From assembly GCA_947630195.1 (NCBI GenBank), contig CANRGQ010000010.1, positions 1-27,266 on the forward strand: a stretch of DNA of 27,266 nucleotides, in the 5' to 3' direction. Numbering within the stretch: position 1 is the first letter of the stretch; every line of letters begins with the position of its first letter. Source of the stretch: an uncultured Bacilli bacterium (GTDB taxonomy: Bacteria > Bacillota_I > Bacilli_A > RF39 > UBA660). Positions 13,980 through 22,073 of the stretch are shown in pieces. The notes beneath the pieces were generated by a model. That model was not told the origin of the DNA, searched no databases, and worked only from the letters and a program-made list of their open reading frames with translations. Both the position numbers and the translations under genes were made by a program.

Positions 13980-14665
13980 TGAATTTTAGCCTCTTTTAAA
14001 ATATTCTTTTTCTTTTTATCTAATTTTAAACTTTCCATTCCTTTTTGTAAGGCTTTATTGTAAGTCCAAATATCCATTTTACTTTGATTCTTTTTTAAAA
14101 AGTTAAGGGTATAATCAAAATCTTTAATAAGACATAAAGATATGCACCATGCACTAGCCATTTTAACATAATAGTAATCACTTTTAATCGTGATTATTTT
14201 CTTTAATACATCATTCCTATAATCATCATCTAAATAATAATTTAAAAACATGACAATCGCAAATCTTAAATAATATTCTTGGGTATAATTATTTATTATC
14301 TCATTTAAATATTCATAAAATTCTTTTTTATTCTCTTTAACAAATTTTAGACTCCCACAAAAAACATCACAAGTAGCCCAGTTATCTATTTTAGGTAAAT
14401 AACTATTAATTAAATTTATTCTTTTATTATAATCTATTTTAATACTGGCAATAACTAGGCCTTCCATAATAACTTCTTCAAAACTATTATTACTTAAGTT
14501 ATTTAAAATATCTTGATAATTATAACCTTTAAGTAAATCTTTCACTATCTTTCTTAAAAGAGGTATTTTTATTCCTAAGATAGGATACTTAGTACTCACT
14601 ATTTTTTCTTGAAATAATTTATAATTATTATCAATGTATTTATTAAGAATATCTTTGATATGCAT
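13976..14665 (-). CDS. AlkD-like DNA alkylation repair protein (HEAT-like)
   Basis: 229 aa, all-helical, of the DNA alkylation repair (AlkD/AlkC, HEAT-like) superfamily. Characteristic segments: FEEVIMEGLVIASIKI, DNWATCDVFCGSLKF (the NWxxCD-type motif), FAIVMFLNYY, DYYYVKMASAWCISLCLI and WTYNKALQKGMESL near the end. AlkD excises bulky or cationic alkyl-purines from DNA without base flipping. Length matches AlkD. ATG 14665 is preceded by AAAAGGTGA. A TATAAT lies about 25 nt upstream on the minus strand with a weak -35. Enzymatic activity is inferred from the family only. Confidence 0.85.
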   Translation of the reverse strand: MHIKDILNKYIDNNYKLFQEKIVSTKYPILGIKIPLLRKIVKDLLKGYNYQDILNNLSNNSFEEVIMEGLVIASIKIDYNKRINLINSYLPKIDNWATCDVFCGSLKFVKENKKEFYEYLNEIINNYTQEYYLRFAIVMFLNYYLDDDYRNDVLKKIITIKSDYYYVKMASAWCISLCLIKDFDYTLNFLKKNQSKMDIWTYNKALQKGMESLKLDKKKKNILKEAKIH

Positions 14666-14795
14666 AATATCACCTTTTCTAATATTATAAGGGAAAAATC
14701 TAAGTTAATAAAGGCATTTTTTATTGGTTAGCATAAGATGTAAATTAAATGTTTTCTATTTGACATCTAGTAGATATTAAATTTACGTTTTTGGA

Positions 14796-14824
14796 TTGAA
14801 ATCTTAAAAATAATAATATATAAT
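14796..14824 (+). promoter_or_regulatory. Promoter of the giant surface protein gene
   Basis: TTGAAA (14796-14801), 17 nt, TATAAT (14819-14824), leader of about 20 nt. The palindrome ATCTA-G-TAGAT (14765-14775) just upstream is a possible operator. Confidence 0.6.
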
Positions 14825-14850
14825 TAGTGCACAAAAAGGGGATGATTATT

Positions 14851-17800
14851 ATGAAAAAATTACCTAATTGGGTTAAAAATACATTATATAGTTTAGTCTT
14901 TATTTTAATTGTGTTAGGCCTGATTTTATCCGCGGATAATTATTATAAAGTAGTAGAAGGTACACCTTTTAATAAGAGTCTAGCTGTAAATAATACATCC
15001 TTACCATATGACACAAATAAATATATTTATTTATCCGATATAGATTATGTAAGTGATATGTCCTATGTCAAAAGTGGTTATTACTTTAAAAAAGATAAAA
15101 ATAATCTTAATGGTTTAATTGAAGTAAATGTTAAAGATAAAGAAAATAATTTACATAAAGAGACCTTTATTAAGGGAATTTCGGCTTGGGCGACATCGGA
15201 GATTGTTTATGATGTGAAAGATTTAAATTATGATTATTTTACGGCTTATGTAGGAGTAGATGCTAATCAAACTAGTACCTATTACAATAGTGGGGTTAAT
15301 TTTACCATATATACTTCCGTTGATGGAGAGACATGGAAAAACGCTTATACATCGAAAAATAAAAAAGGCTGGGATGAAGCTGATTTTGTAGAGATACCTC
15401 TTTATGAAACAAATGAAGATGAGCCAGAAATTAAAGGGCCAAAAATTAAATATTTAAAATTATATGCTTATGAAAATGGTAATAGTTGGTATAGTCATTG
15501 GCATGATGATGCTGTCTATGCTAATGCGAGGTTAGTTAAAGAAGGCTATAATGAAGAAAAGAAAACCTATGATATTATTAAAACTCTAGATGAATATGAT
15601 GAAGAAATTAAAAAAATATCTAATTTAAATGATTTTGGTAATTTAGAAAATTATCAAAGTTTACTTTTACAAAGAGAATTTGTAAGTAGAGTAGGTTATG
15701 ATATTTTACAAGCGTTATTTAATTATAGTGAAGATTATCAAAATATAATTAAGGACTTATTTGAGGATGATGCTACTTTAGAGTTATATCTTCTTGGAGG
15801 GAAACCTGATGGTAACTATGTGGAATCTTTAAAATTATTAAGTAATTTATTTAAAAAATATAAAGATGATTTTACTGATGATGAAAGTGGAAAGTTATAT
15901 AAAAAGATGGCTATTAGTTTATCTTTAACGCACTCCGCTAATGTTGGTTTATGGGTAAGTGGAGCTCCAGAAGATCCTGATGATCCAAATGGCTCAAATG
16001 CTATTGACCGTTATGCAATTTATAAAAAGTTATATCAAGCGGGTAAACTAAATAATAAAATATTTACTAATTTATCTGTTGAAGAAATGCGTTTTGTCAT
16101 GAATAATATTATTGATGATGAAGAAATTATTTGGTTAAATGATTATACTAGAGTTAATAATAGTATGAATCCTTACACATATATAAATTATACATTTGGT
16201 TATGACTATAGTTTAGATAAATATTATGATTTAAGTAAAAAAAGTGAATGGAATAATAAAAAACATGGTAATTTAGAATTTGCTTACCATTTTGATGATG
16301 GTACCTATTTTACAGATTTAGAACATTTTAACAGAAGTGATTATGATATTACTTATCAAAAAGGATATCCTAAATTATGGATAGTTTTTGAAGAAGGTTC
16401 TGTTTGTGGTGGTTTATCTAAAACCGGTTCTAATATCGAGGGCGTTTATGGTATTCCATCAAGTGTTGTATCGCAACCAGGTCATGCAGCTTATATTTAC
16501 ATGGATGTAAATGAAAAAGGCGAAAAGTATTGGCGTTTATATAATGATGTTTCGGGATGGGGACAATCTGGTAAAACAGAAAAGTTATCGGTAAGAATGC
16601 CTAATGGTTGGGGCGATGGCGATTATGTTGGAAGTTACCCAGCTACTTATGTATTACTTGCTCAAAGTGCTTTAAATGATTTAACAAATTATGAGAAGGC
16701 TGAAAAAGTATTGATGTTAGCTAGTCTTTATAGTAATCCAGAAGATAAAATAAAAATTTATGAAGAAGCTTTAAGTATTCAAAACATTAATTTTGATGCT
16801 TGGTTAGGTTTAGTAAATGCTTATAAAGAAAATAAGGCAACTGATTCAAAATACATTGAATTAGCTAAGAGAATTACAACCACGTTAAGAAATTATCCTT
16901 TACCAATGGATGATTTATTAAAACTTATTCAAAAGGATCTTCAAGATGATTCTTTTAAAACTGAATTAACTAATTTAACTGATAGTACCTTAAAAGATGT
17001 TAAAGAACATCCCGATTCAAATTACATTCAATCTGGGGCCGCTAAACAAGTAGCAACCTATCTTTTACAAAGTCATGGAAAATTAGCTACATTCTCATTT
17101 GATGGAAAAGATGCTAAAACTATTAAATTAAATAGTGATTTTATTACTGAAGGTGTTCAATGGGAATATAGTGTTGATAGTGGAGAACATTGGTCTAGAG
17201 CTTCAGGTTTAACTCATACTTTAACCGATGAAGAAGTAGATACTATTCACCATGAAACGGAAATCTTAATTAAAATAATTGGTAAAAATAACGAAAATTC
17301 TATTTATGAAATACCAATTGAAGTTTCATATTTATCATCAAACTTATCCTATAATGATAAAGAAAATATTATTAATACTGGTAATGATGATAATAGCCTA
17401 GGTTATAGTAAATCGGCTTTAGAGTGGAAGTTATCAACAGAAAATGATGAGGCATGGAAGAACTTAGATGCTAATGCTCCCGATTTAAGTGGTAATAAAA
17501 GTATTGATATAAGAGTGGGAAGACATGAAAACTTCTTAGCTAGTGATAAATTAACTTTCGAGTTTACCGCTATTGGGGAAAATGATGCTTATTCTCGGAT
17601 TGATAATAATAAAATAAAAATAGATGCTGTATCAAGCGAAGAAAAAAATCAAGAAGATAATAAAAAAGAAAATGCTTTAGATGATAGTTTAAGTACTATG
17701 TGGCATACTAGTTGGGATGGTAGTGATAAAGAAAGATTTATTGTTTTAAAACTAGATAATCCTACTTTATTATCTGCTTTAGAATATGTTCCAAGACAAG

Positions 17801-18480
17801 CAGGGGATAATGGTATGGTTATAGAGGCTGAAATATCTACTAGTATGGATGGAATAAATTATACGCCAATTGAAACAGAAAAAAGCCTAGAGTGGGAACC
17901 AACTAAAAGTGGTAAATATGCTATATTTAAAAAACCAGTTGAGGCTTTATATGTTAAATTACATGGAAAACAAACTTTGGGTGATGGTCGTAGTTTTATG
18001 AGTGCGGCTTCAATTAGTTTATTTGAAGATGCTACTCCTAAGAATATTCCATCCAATTCAAAATCTAGAAATATAGAAGATGAAACATTAAATAAGGAAA
18101 CAAATACTACAGAAAACAATAACAATAGTACTAATACCAATACCAATGATAGTAGTACAAATACTACTAATAATGAAAGTAAACAAACTAAAAATACTAC
18201 TAATAATAGTACTAGTGTAAATAGTAGTAATAAAAATAAAAATACTAATAATTCTGTTATTGAAGATTCAAGTAATAATGATAATCAAAATATTGATACT
18301 AATACCAATAACAATAATTCTTCTAATGAAGATACAATAACATTTAATAATTTACATAATAATGATACTTTAAAAGATAATAATATTTGGACTTCACCAG
18401 GTATGATTGCAGTCTATGTTATTACTTCTTTAGGTATTGCTTCATTAATTATCTATCTAGTATATAAAAGAAGATATTAA
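14851..18480 (+). CDS. Giant multidomain surface protein (NPCBM, transglutaminase-like, F5/8C-like), 1209 aa
   Basis: Start at ATG 14851 behind GGGGATGA; an upstream GTG at 14827 lacks a site. N-terminal membrane anchor (TLYSLVFILIVLGLILS). Residues about 57-230 look like an NPCBM carbohydrate-binding module (DVKDLNYDYFTAYVGVD, FTIYTSVDGETWK, IKYLKLYAYENG). A mostly helical region follows, then a transglutaminase-like core with Cys519 (GSVCGGLSKTG) and His545 (PGHAAYIYMDV). Then TPR-like helices (about 605-690), sandwich segments, and a discoidin/F5-8C-like domain (about 925-1060: ENALDDSLSTMWHTSW, STSMDGINYTPI). The tail is a roughly 110-residue Asn/Thr/Ser linker, a second membrane helix and KRRY; no LPXTG. 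Probably binds or remodels glycans or glycoproteins at the surface; the catalytic claim rests on the Cys-His pair only. Confidence 0.82.
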   Translation: MKKLPNWVKNTLYSLVFILIVLGLILSADNYYKVVEGTPFNKSLAVNNTSLPYDTNKYIYLSDIDYVSDMSYVKSGYYFKKDKNNLNGLIEVNVKDKENNLHKETFIKGISAWATSEIVYDVKDLNYDYFTAYVGVDANQTSTYYNSGVNFTIYTSVDGETWKNAYTSKNKKGWDEADFVEIPLYETNEDEPEIKGPKIKYLKLYAYENGNSWYSHWHDDAVYANARLVKEGYNEEKKTYDIIKTLDEYDEEIKKISNLNDFGNLENYQSLLLQREFVSRVGYDILQALFNYSEDYQNIIKDLFEDDATLELYLLGGKPDGNYVESLKLLSNLFKKYKDDFTDDESGKLYKKMAISLSLTHSANVGLWVSGAPEDPDDPNGSNAIDRYAIYKKLYQAGKLNNKIFTNLSVEEMRFVMNNIIDDEEIIWLNDYTRVNNSMNPYTYINYTFGYDYSLDKYYDLSKKSEWNNKKHGNLEFAYHFDDGTYFTDLEHFNRSDYDITYQKGYPKLWIVFEEGSVCGGLSKTGSNIEGVYGIPSSVVSQPGHAAYIYMDVNEKGEKYWRLYNDVSGWGQSGKTEKLSVRMPNGWGDGDYVGSYPATYVLLAQSALNDLTNYEKAEKVLMLASLYSNPEDKIKIYEEALSIQNINFDAWLGLVNAYKENKATDSKYIELAKRITTTLRNYPLPMDDLLKLIQKDLQDDSFKTELTNLTDSTLKDVKEHPDSNYIQSGAAKQVATYLLQSHGKLATFSFDGKDAKTIKLNSDFITEGVQWEYSVDSGEHWSRASGLTHTLTDEEVDTIHHETEILIKIIGKNNENSIYEIPIEVSYLSSNLSYNDKENIINTGNDDNSLGYSKSALEWKLSTENDEAWKNLDANAPDLSGNKSIDIRVGRHENFLASDKLTFEFTAIGENDAYSRIDNNKIKIDAVSSEEKNQEDNKKENALDDSLSTMWHTSWDGSDKERFIVLKLDNPTLLSALEYVPRQAGDNGMVIEAEISTSMDGINYTPIETEKSLEWEPTKSGKYAIFKKPVEALYVKLHGKQTLGDGRSFMSAASISLFEDATPKNIPSNSKSRNIEDETLNKETNTTENNNNSTNTNTNDSSTNTTNNESKQTKNTTNNSTSVNSSNKNKNTNNSVIEDSSNNDNQNIDTNTNNNNSSNEDTITFNNLHNNDTLKDNNIWTSPGMIAVYVITSLGIASLIIYLVYKRRY

Positions 18481-18510
18481 GATAAGAGTTTAATAATTCT
18501 TATCTTTTCT
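18479..18510 (+). terminator. Terminator of the giant surface protein gene
   Basis: AAGATAAGA (from 18479) pairs with TCTTATCTT ending near 18507, then TTTCTT. Confidence 0.75.
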
Positions 18511-18600
18511 TAATACTTGATAGTGTAGAAATGCTTTAATCTCTTGTAAAACATTCTTTTTTGTTGTAATATGAATATGTCAAAGAAATTGACATAAAAT

Positions 18601-18683
18601 AAAAAAGGAAACACTCGATATTCTTGCATTGAGTGATGCCATAGGGTACCACCTAAATCATTGCTGAGTTAGGGGGATTTCTT
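18601..18683 (-). ncRNA. Predicted antisense-type RNA, unit 3 (no toxin)
   Basis: Same layout as units 1 and 2. Plus strand: A6 (18601-18606), hairpin CACTCGAT (18612-18619) with ATTGAGTG (18628-18635), then hairpin CCTAAATCA (18652-18660) with TGAGTTAGG (18665-18673) around TTGC, extended past a mismatch by two C-G pairs just as in units 1 and 2. On the minus strand the first hairpin plus T-run is a terminator. The promoter is TTGTTA (18713-18718), 17 nt, TACATT (18690-18695). No toxin ORF is upstream: all plus-strand frames stop just before the hairpin. Confidence 0.45.
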
Positions 18684-18711
18684 TATCATAATGTACACTT
18701 TTAAAAAATAA

Positions 18712-18740
18712 TTAACAAATAAATTAAAAAGTGTTATTAT
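18712..18740 (+). promoter_or_regulatory. Promoter of putative hairpin sRNA
   Basis: TTAACA (18712-18717), 17 nt, TATTAT (18735-18740). Its -35 overlaps the -35 of the minus-strand unit 3 promoter, so the two may exclude each other. Confidence 0.5.
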
Positions 18741-18746
18741 ATTAAT

Positions 18747-18843
18747 AGAGAAAACAATTCATATGTATTTAATTTTATAATTGTATTTAAGTTCTAGTAT
18801 AAATATAAGTTTTTATTATTAAATATGAATGTTTTCTCTTTTA
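18747..18843 (+). ncRNA. Putative small RNA folding into one long hairpin
   Basis: The predicted start (about 7 nt after TATTAT) coincides with AGAGAAAACAATTCATATG (from 18747). Its 5' arm, ending near 18773, pairs with the 3' arm 18818-18839 (ATTAAATATGAATG plus GTTTTCTCT), with small bulges; TTTTAC follows. The outer 9 bp are perfect. No ORF inside. Function unknown. Confidence 0.4.
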
Positions 18844-18863
18844 CATTTATAGAAAATTACTTA

Positions 18864-18892
18864 TTGACTAATGTCGTTAATTGAGATATTAT
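18864..18892 (+). promoter_or_regulatory. Promoter of cassette B
   Basis: TTGACT (18864-18869), 17 nt, TATTAT (18887-18892). It gives a leader of about 106 nt, like cassette A. The TATG-N3-CATA operator of cassette A is not present. Confidence 0.7.
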
Positions 18893-19004
18893 TTAAATAT
18901 AACATACCAAGTAGCGACTTTTTATTTGCAATATAATTTCGGTATTTATAACATTTGTATAAAAACAAGCTAAATAATTAATAATATAAAAGAGGTAAAA
19001 GAGT

Positions 19005-19848
19005 ATGAAAAAAGAAAATAAAAAATTAGTATTATATGTAACAATAATTTCATTAGTAGTTCTAAATACCCAAATCGGGGGGGGGTTATTGTAACACCCT
19101 AATATCTTTAGTATTCATACCATTTAATGATTTAAAAGATAAACTTAATAATATAAAAGAAAAATTAAACTTTAGAATTATATACATAGTTATATGTGTA
19201 GTTTTTTTAGTGGCTTTACTTTACATTAATCAAACCCATGCTTTTTATAATTATTCAACAGATCCTGTACCAATTTTTACTGGTAAGGTAGGAAACTTTA
19301 CTGGTAAAGGAGATACCTCTCCTATAACAGATAAAAATACGGATATAAATGTTTTATATTATGTTCAAAATGGCTTAAATTTAAAACAATATGATATTTA
19401 TAATAAACCACCTTTAGATATCAAAAAAAATTACATATTAGATGAAAAGAAAAGTAATTGTATTCCTAAAATAAGCGAAGGATATTCTTATAGTGATTAT
19501 TCTATAGATGATGCAACAGGTAAGGTTACAATAAATGTAACCGAAGCTACTCCAAAACAAGTAGTATGCAGAATATATTATAGTTTCAATATAATACCCC
19601 ATGAACCAAAAGAAGGGGATGTCAAAATAATAGTATATCAAGAATCTGATACCGGAAGTATAGCAGATGTTAGAAATGGTAAATATTATATTTTTAGTAA
19701 AACTATTCCTAGTGGTTATACAATGTCTGATTATGAATGTGATAATAAAGAAAACGTCGAAACAAAAGTAGAATATAGAAGTAATAAAATAACCTATATA
19801 ACAACAGGTAAAAATACATGTAAAGTTTATTTTGATAAGGAAAGTTAG
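19005..19848 (+). CDS. Cassette B first gene: phase-variable surface protein, frame-shifted (OFF) here
   Basis: ATG 19005 follows AAAGAGGT. As read, the frame runs 29 codons and stops at 19092, directly after a G9 tract (19077-19085). With one G fewer (or two more) it continues without a stop to 19848, giving 280 aa. The restored N-terminus is MKKENKKLVLYVTIISLVVL, a second hydrophobic segment, then KLNFRIIYIVICVVFLVALLYINQTHAFYNYS, which aligns with cassette A's MKKEKLKKLLNIKVMYIVICLF...NTHAYYNYE. The body shares KVGNFTGKGDTSPITDKNTD and paired Cys with the paralogue. A GTG at 19210 would start inside the membrane helix without a ribosome-binding site, so it is not a credible start. Alternative: a sequencing error in the homopolymer. 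Function unknown; exported. Confidence 0.7.
19077..19085 (+). repeat. Poly-G tract (G9), putative slipped-strand switch
   Basis: Nine consecutive G in a strongly AT-rich sequence, within codons 25-27 of the cassette B first gene. Only 8, 11 or other lengths of the same phase keep the full reading frame open; nine and ten both run into early stops. Confidence 0.75.
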
Positions 19849-19856
19849 GAGGGCTT

Positions 19857-21101
19857 ATGAAAAAGAAAGTATTAAATTCAATAGCGGTTATATTAACAAT
19901 AGGAATTATTTATGAGGTATATATTTATTTTAATAGTTCAAAAGATAATAAAGTATTAGAAAATATTCAAATAGCGGATAGTTTAAAAGATAGTAAACAA
20001 ATAGCCATAAAAGTCCAAAATGACGATTTTACTTGGGATGATAAAGGAGTAAATTACTCACAATGGCCAAGCACCACAACTCATGAATATTATGGAAGTG
20101 AATGTATTGATGAAGACGGAAGCAAAATAACCTCAACCACAGATATAATTAATTTTGATGTTAATCAAAATAAGGCCACAATAACAACTGATAGAACAGT
20201 ATACTGTACTTTATCATTTGCCAGAAAAAGTGGAGTATTGGAGTTGTTGCAAAAGACAACATCTTCAACATACTTAAAAACTGTGGCTCCAAATGACGAA
20301 TTACTTCGATATGTAGGAGACTATACAAACGTAACATACACAGCTAACGAAAATAGTCCAAAAGCCATAAATAACTTTATATGTTTTGGAACAAATAATA
20401 TAGATACATGTACAAAAACACCAGCAACATACATGTATAGAATAATAGGGATAACAACAGAAAATGTTAATGCAAGTTTAGGATTACATAAAGGACAATT
20501 AAAGATAATCAAAGCAGAGCCAAATAGTGACGGAAAAAGCGTGGCTTGGAATAGTAATTATAGTTCAGATATTCCATGGGATTCAGCCGATGTTCAAAAA
20601 ACATACTTAAATACAACATTTATGAAAACAATAACAGATATACAAGAAAAAGTAGGAACACACAGCTGGAGTGATTTAATAGGAGTAAATGAATCACCAA
20701 ATAATGGACCAAAATGGTACATAGGAGATAATACAAGCGCAAGTAGTACTAAAGTTGAAGTAACATCTAAAACATTAAGTAATCATAAAATAGGCTTAAT
20801 GTATGCCAGTGATTATTATAACGCGGGAACACAAAATACAAATAATTGGTTAAATATATGTCGCGGAAGAACAGGAACAAGCATGTCATGTAGTGGTTAT
20901 ACTGAGTGGACAATGACTAGGTATGGCTGCTATAGTCCTTATTACTATGCGTGGCGTGTGTATACGGGCGGCGCCTTGAACCCTGACTATGTGTACTATA
21001 CGGTTGCGGTTCGCCCAGTCTTCTATCTAACATCCAATATAACAATATCGGGCAAAGGAACAGAAGCAAGTCCTTTCATAATCTCTGATAAGATAGTATA
21101 A
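19857..21101 (+). CDS. Cassette B second gene: surface protein with DGR-like variable C-terminus, 414 aa
   Basis: AGGAGGG lies five bases before ATG 19857, overlapping the previous stop. Paralogue of the cassette A second gene: membrane helix (LNSIAVILTIGIIYEVYIYF), first exported domain with Cys pair (GSECIDEDGS, VYCTLSF), then YRIIGITTEN, LKIIKAEP, IGLMYASDYYN, NNWLNICRG, EWTMTR and AVRPVFYLTSN with GKGTEASPFII. Residues about 351-390 are the variable-looking segment (RYGCYSPYYYAWRVYTGGALNPDYVYY), rich in Tyr as DGR binding surfaces often are, with gtg/gcg/ggc codons unlike the rest of the gene. Translation may depend on the phase-variable gene upstream through coupling, although its own ribosome-binding site is strong. 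Confidence 0.78.
   Translation: MKKKVLNSIAVILTIGIIYEVYIYFNSSKDNKVLENIQIADSLKDSKQIAIKVQNDDFTWDDKGVNYSQWPSTTTHEYYGSECIDEDGSKITSTTDIINFDVNQNKATITTDRTVYCTLSFARKSGVLELLQKTTSSTYLKTVAPNDELLRYVGDYTNVTYTANENSPKAINNFICFGTNNIDTCTKTPATYMYRIIGITTENVNASLGLHKGQLKIIKAEPNSDGKSVAWNSNYSSDIPWDSADVQKTYLNTTFMKTITDIQEKVGTHSWSDLIGVNESPNNGPKWYIGDNTSASSTKVEVTSKTLSNHKIGLMYASDYYNAGTQNTNNWLNICRGRTGTSMSCSGYTEWTMTRYGCYSPYYYAWRVYTGGALNPDYVYYTVAVRPVFYLTSNITISGKGTEASPFIISDKIV
20907..21025 (+). other. Putative DGR variable region, cassette B
   Basis: From the TGG of EWTMTR to GTTCGCCCAGTCTTCTA (21009-21025). Same fixed blocks as 8079-8200 with nearly every intervening codon changed and a three-base length difference. Confidence 0.55.
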
Positions 21102-21136
21102 TAATTCTATAAGTTTTAAATGCAGTGTTTATAAAT

Positions 21137-21168
21137 GACAAAGTTTGATAGAAATGTCTGACTTTGTC
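21137..21168 (+). terminator. GAAA-loop hairpin after cassette B
   Basis: GACAAAGTTTGATA (21137-21150) pairs with TGTCTGACTTTGTC (21155-21168) around GAAA, with two G-U pairs and one mismatch, then ATTTTGATTTT. Counterpart of 8300-8331. Confidence 0.65.
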
Positions 21169-21220
21169 ATTTTGATTTTATGTTAACATTTATATTAGTT
21201 ATTAAATCAACACAAAATAA

Positions 21221-21249
21221 TTGCAAAATACCTATTATTTTGTTATACT
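21221..21249 (+). promoter_or_regulatory. Promoter of the 242-aa membrane protein gene
   Basis: TTGCAA (21221-21226), 17 nt, TATACT (21244-21249). Confidence 0.6.
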
Positions 21250-21274
21250 TTATTTAAGAATAGGAAAGGGTATT

Positions 21275-22003
21275 ATGAATAAAAGGGTTACTGATACTAG
21301 TAGTAAAAGTAAGATTGATGATGCAGAAGATTTAGAAATAAAAAAAGTTGCACATAGTAATAAATATACAAGTCTTATTCTATTAATTATCTTAATAGTT
21401 CTTTTTACGTTGACTTTATTTTGTTCAATATTCTATATAAATAATTATTATGATAAGAAATTAAATATTAAAGATAATGAAGAAGTAATTGAAGTTAATA
21501 ATCAAAATATTAGAACCTTAATTATGAATAATGGACCATTTGAAAAAACAATTGATGATACTATAACTGATAAAGAAGTTAATATTGAATCTTATGCTAA
21601 TGTTGAAGTTAATACTAAAGAAGATTCTAAAGAAGATGGAAGATTAGTTTTTGATGTTAAATATGCCATAGAAAAAAATGATTTTGGCTATAATGCTATA
21701 AGTAGTATTAATAGTGATGTAATAGTGAGATTTTCTTACTCTTTTGATAATGAAAATTGGGAAGATGTAAATTATATTATTAGTACTCCAACGAGTACCA
21801 TTGGGGCTATTACGAGTAATTTCTATGATGTTGGAGGAATACTGGGCGATATAAATGTCGCAACGAATTATGAACTTACAAGTAAACCAGGAGAAAGTAA
21901 GAAAATGTATTGGAAAAGTGAGACAATAATTCGGAATAGAGAAAGCACCGTAGGTAAAGTTTATAAAGCTAATTTTAAAATAGAGTATAAAGCAAGTGCC
22001 TAG
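21275..22003 (+). CDS. Hypothetical single-pass membrane protein, 242 aa
   Basis: Start at ATG 21275 behind AGGAAAGGG; an upstream in-frame ATG (21221) coincides with the promoter. A hydrophilic cytoplasmic head of about 30 residues (MNKRVTDTSSKSKIDDAEDLE), one helix (YTSLILLIILIVLFTLTLFCSIFYI), then about 185 residues outside, beta-rich by pattern (DVIVRFSYSFDNENWEDVNYI, KVYKANFKIEYKASA). No family recognised and no cleavage motif after the helix. Immediately upstream of a SipW-type peptidase; partner, substrate or unrelated cannot be decided. Confidence 0.75.
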   Translation: MNKRVTDTSSKSKIDDAEDLEIKKVAHSNKYTSLILLIILIVLFTLTLFCSIFYINNYYDKKLNIKDNEEVIEVNNQNIRTLIMNNGPFEKTIDDTITDKEVNIESYANVEVNTKEDSKEDGRLVFDVKYAIEKNDFGYNAISSINSDVIVRFSYSFDNENWEDVNYIISTPTSTIGAITSNFYDVGGILGDINVATNYELTSKPGESKKMYWKSETIIRNRESTVGKVYKANFKIEYKASA

Positions 22004-22019
22004 TAAAAATAATTTTTTA

Positions 22020-22048
22020 TTGAGAAGTGCCAAAAAGAAGTATATAAT
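22020..22048 (+). promoter_or_regulatory. Promoter of the signal peptidase gene
   Basis: TTGAGA (22020-22025), 17 nt, TATAAT (22043-22048). Confidence 0.65.
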
Positions 22049-22073
22049 TATTTTAGAATAAGGGGAAAATGTA

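Noticed and set aside
18100..18370. Repetitive AAT/ACT triplets resembling a minisatellite
   Set aside because: It is the in-frame Asn/Thr/Ser stalk of the giant surface protein; no exact repeat unit.
19210..19848. Cassette B first gene starting at GTG 19210
   Set aside because: This start cuts the membrane helix in the middle and has no ribosome-binding site; ATG 19005 plus the poly-G shift explains the gene better.
21644..22033. Minus-strand open frame (129 codons) opposite the 242-aa membrane protein gene
   Set aside because: Runs over the signal peptidase promoter, shows no domain or start signal, and is antisense to a well-supported gene.
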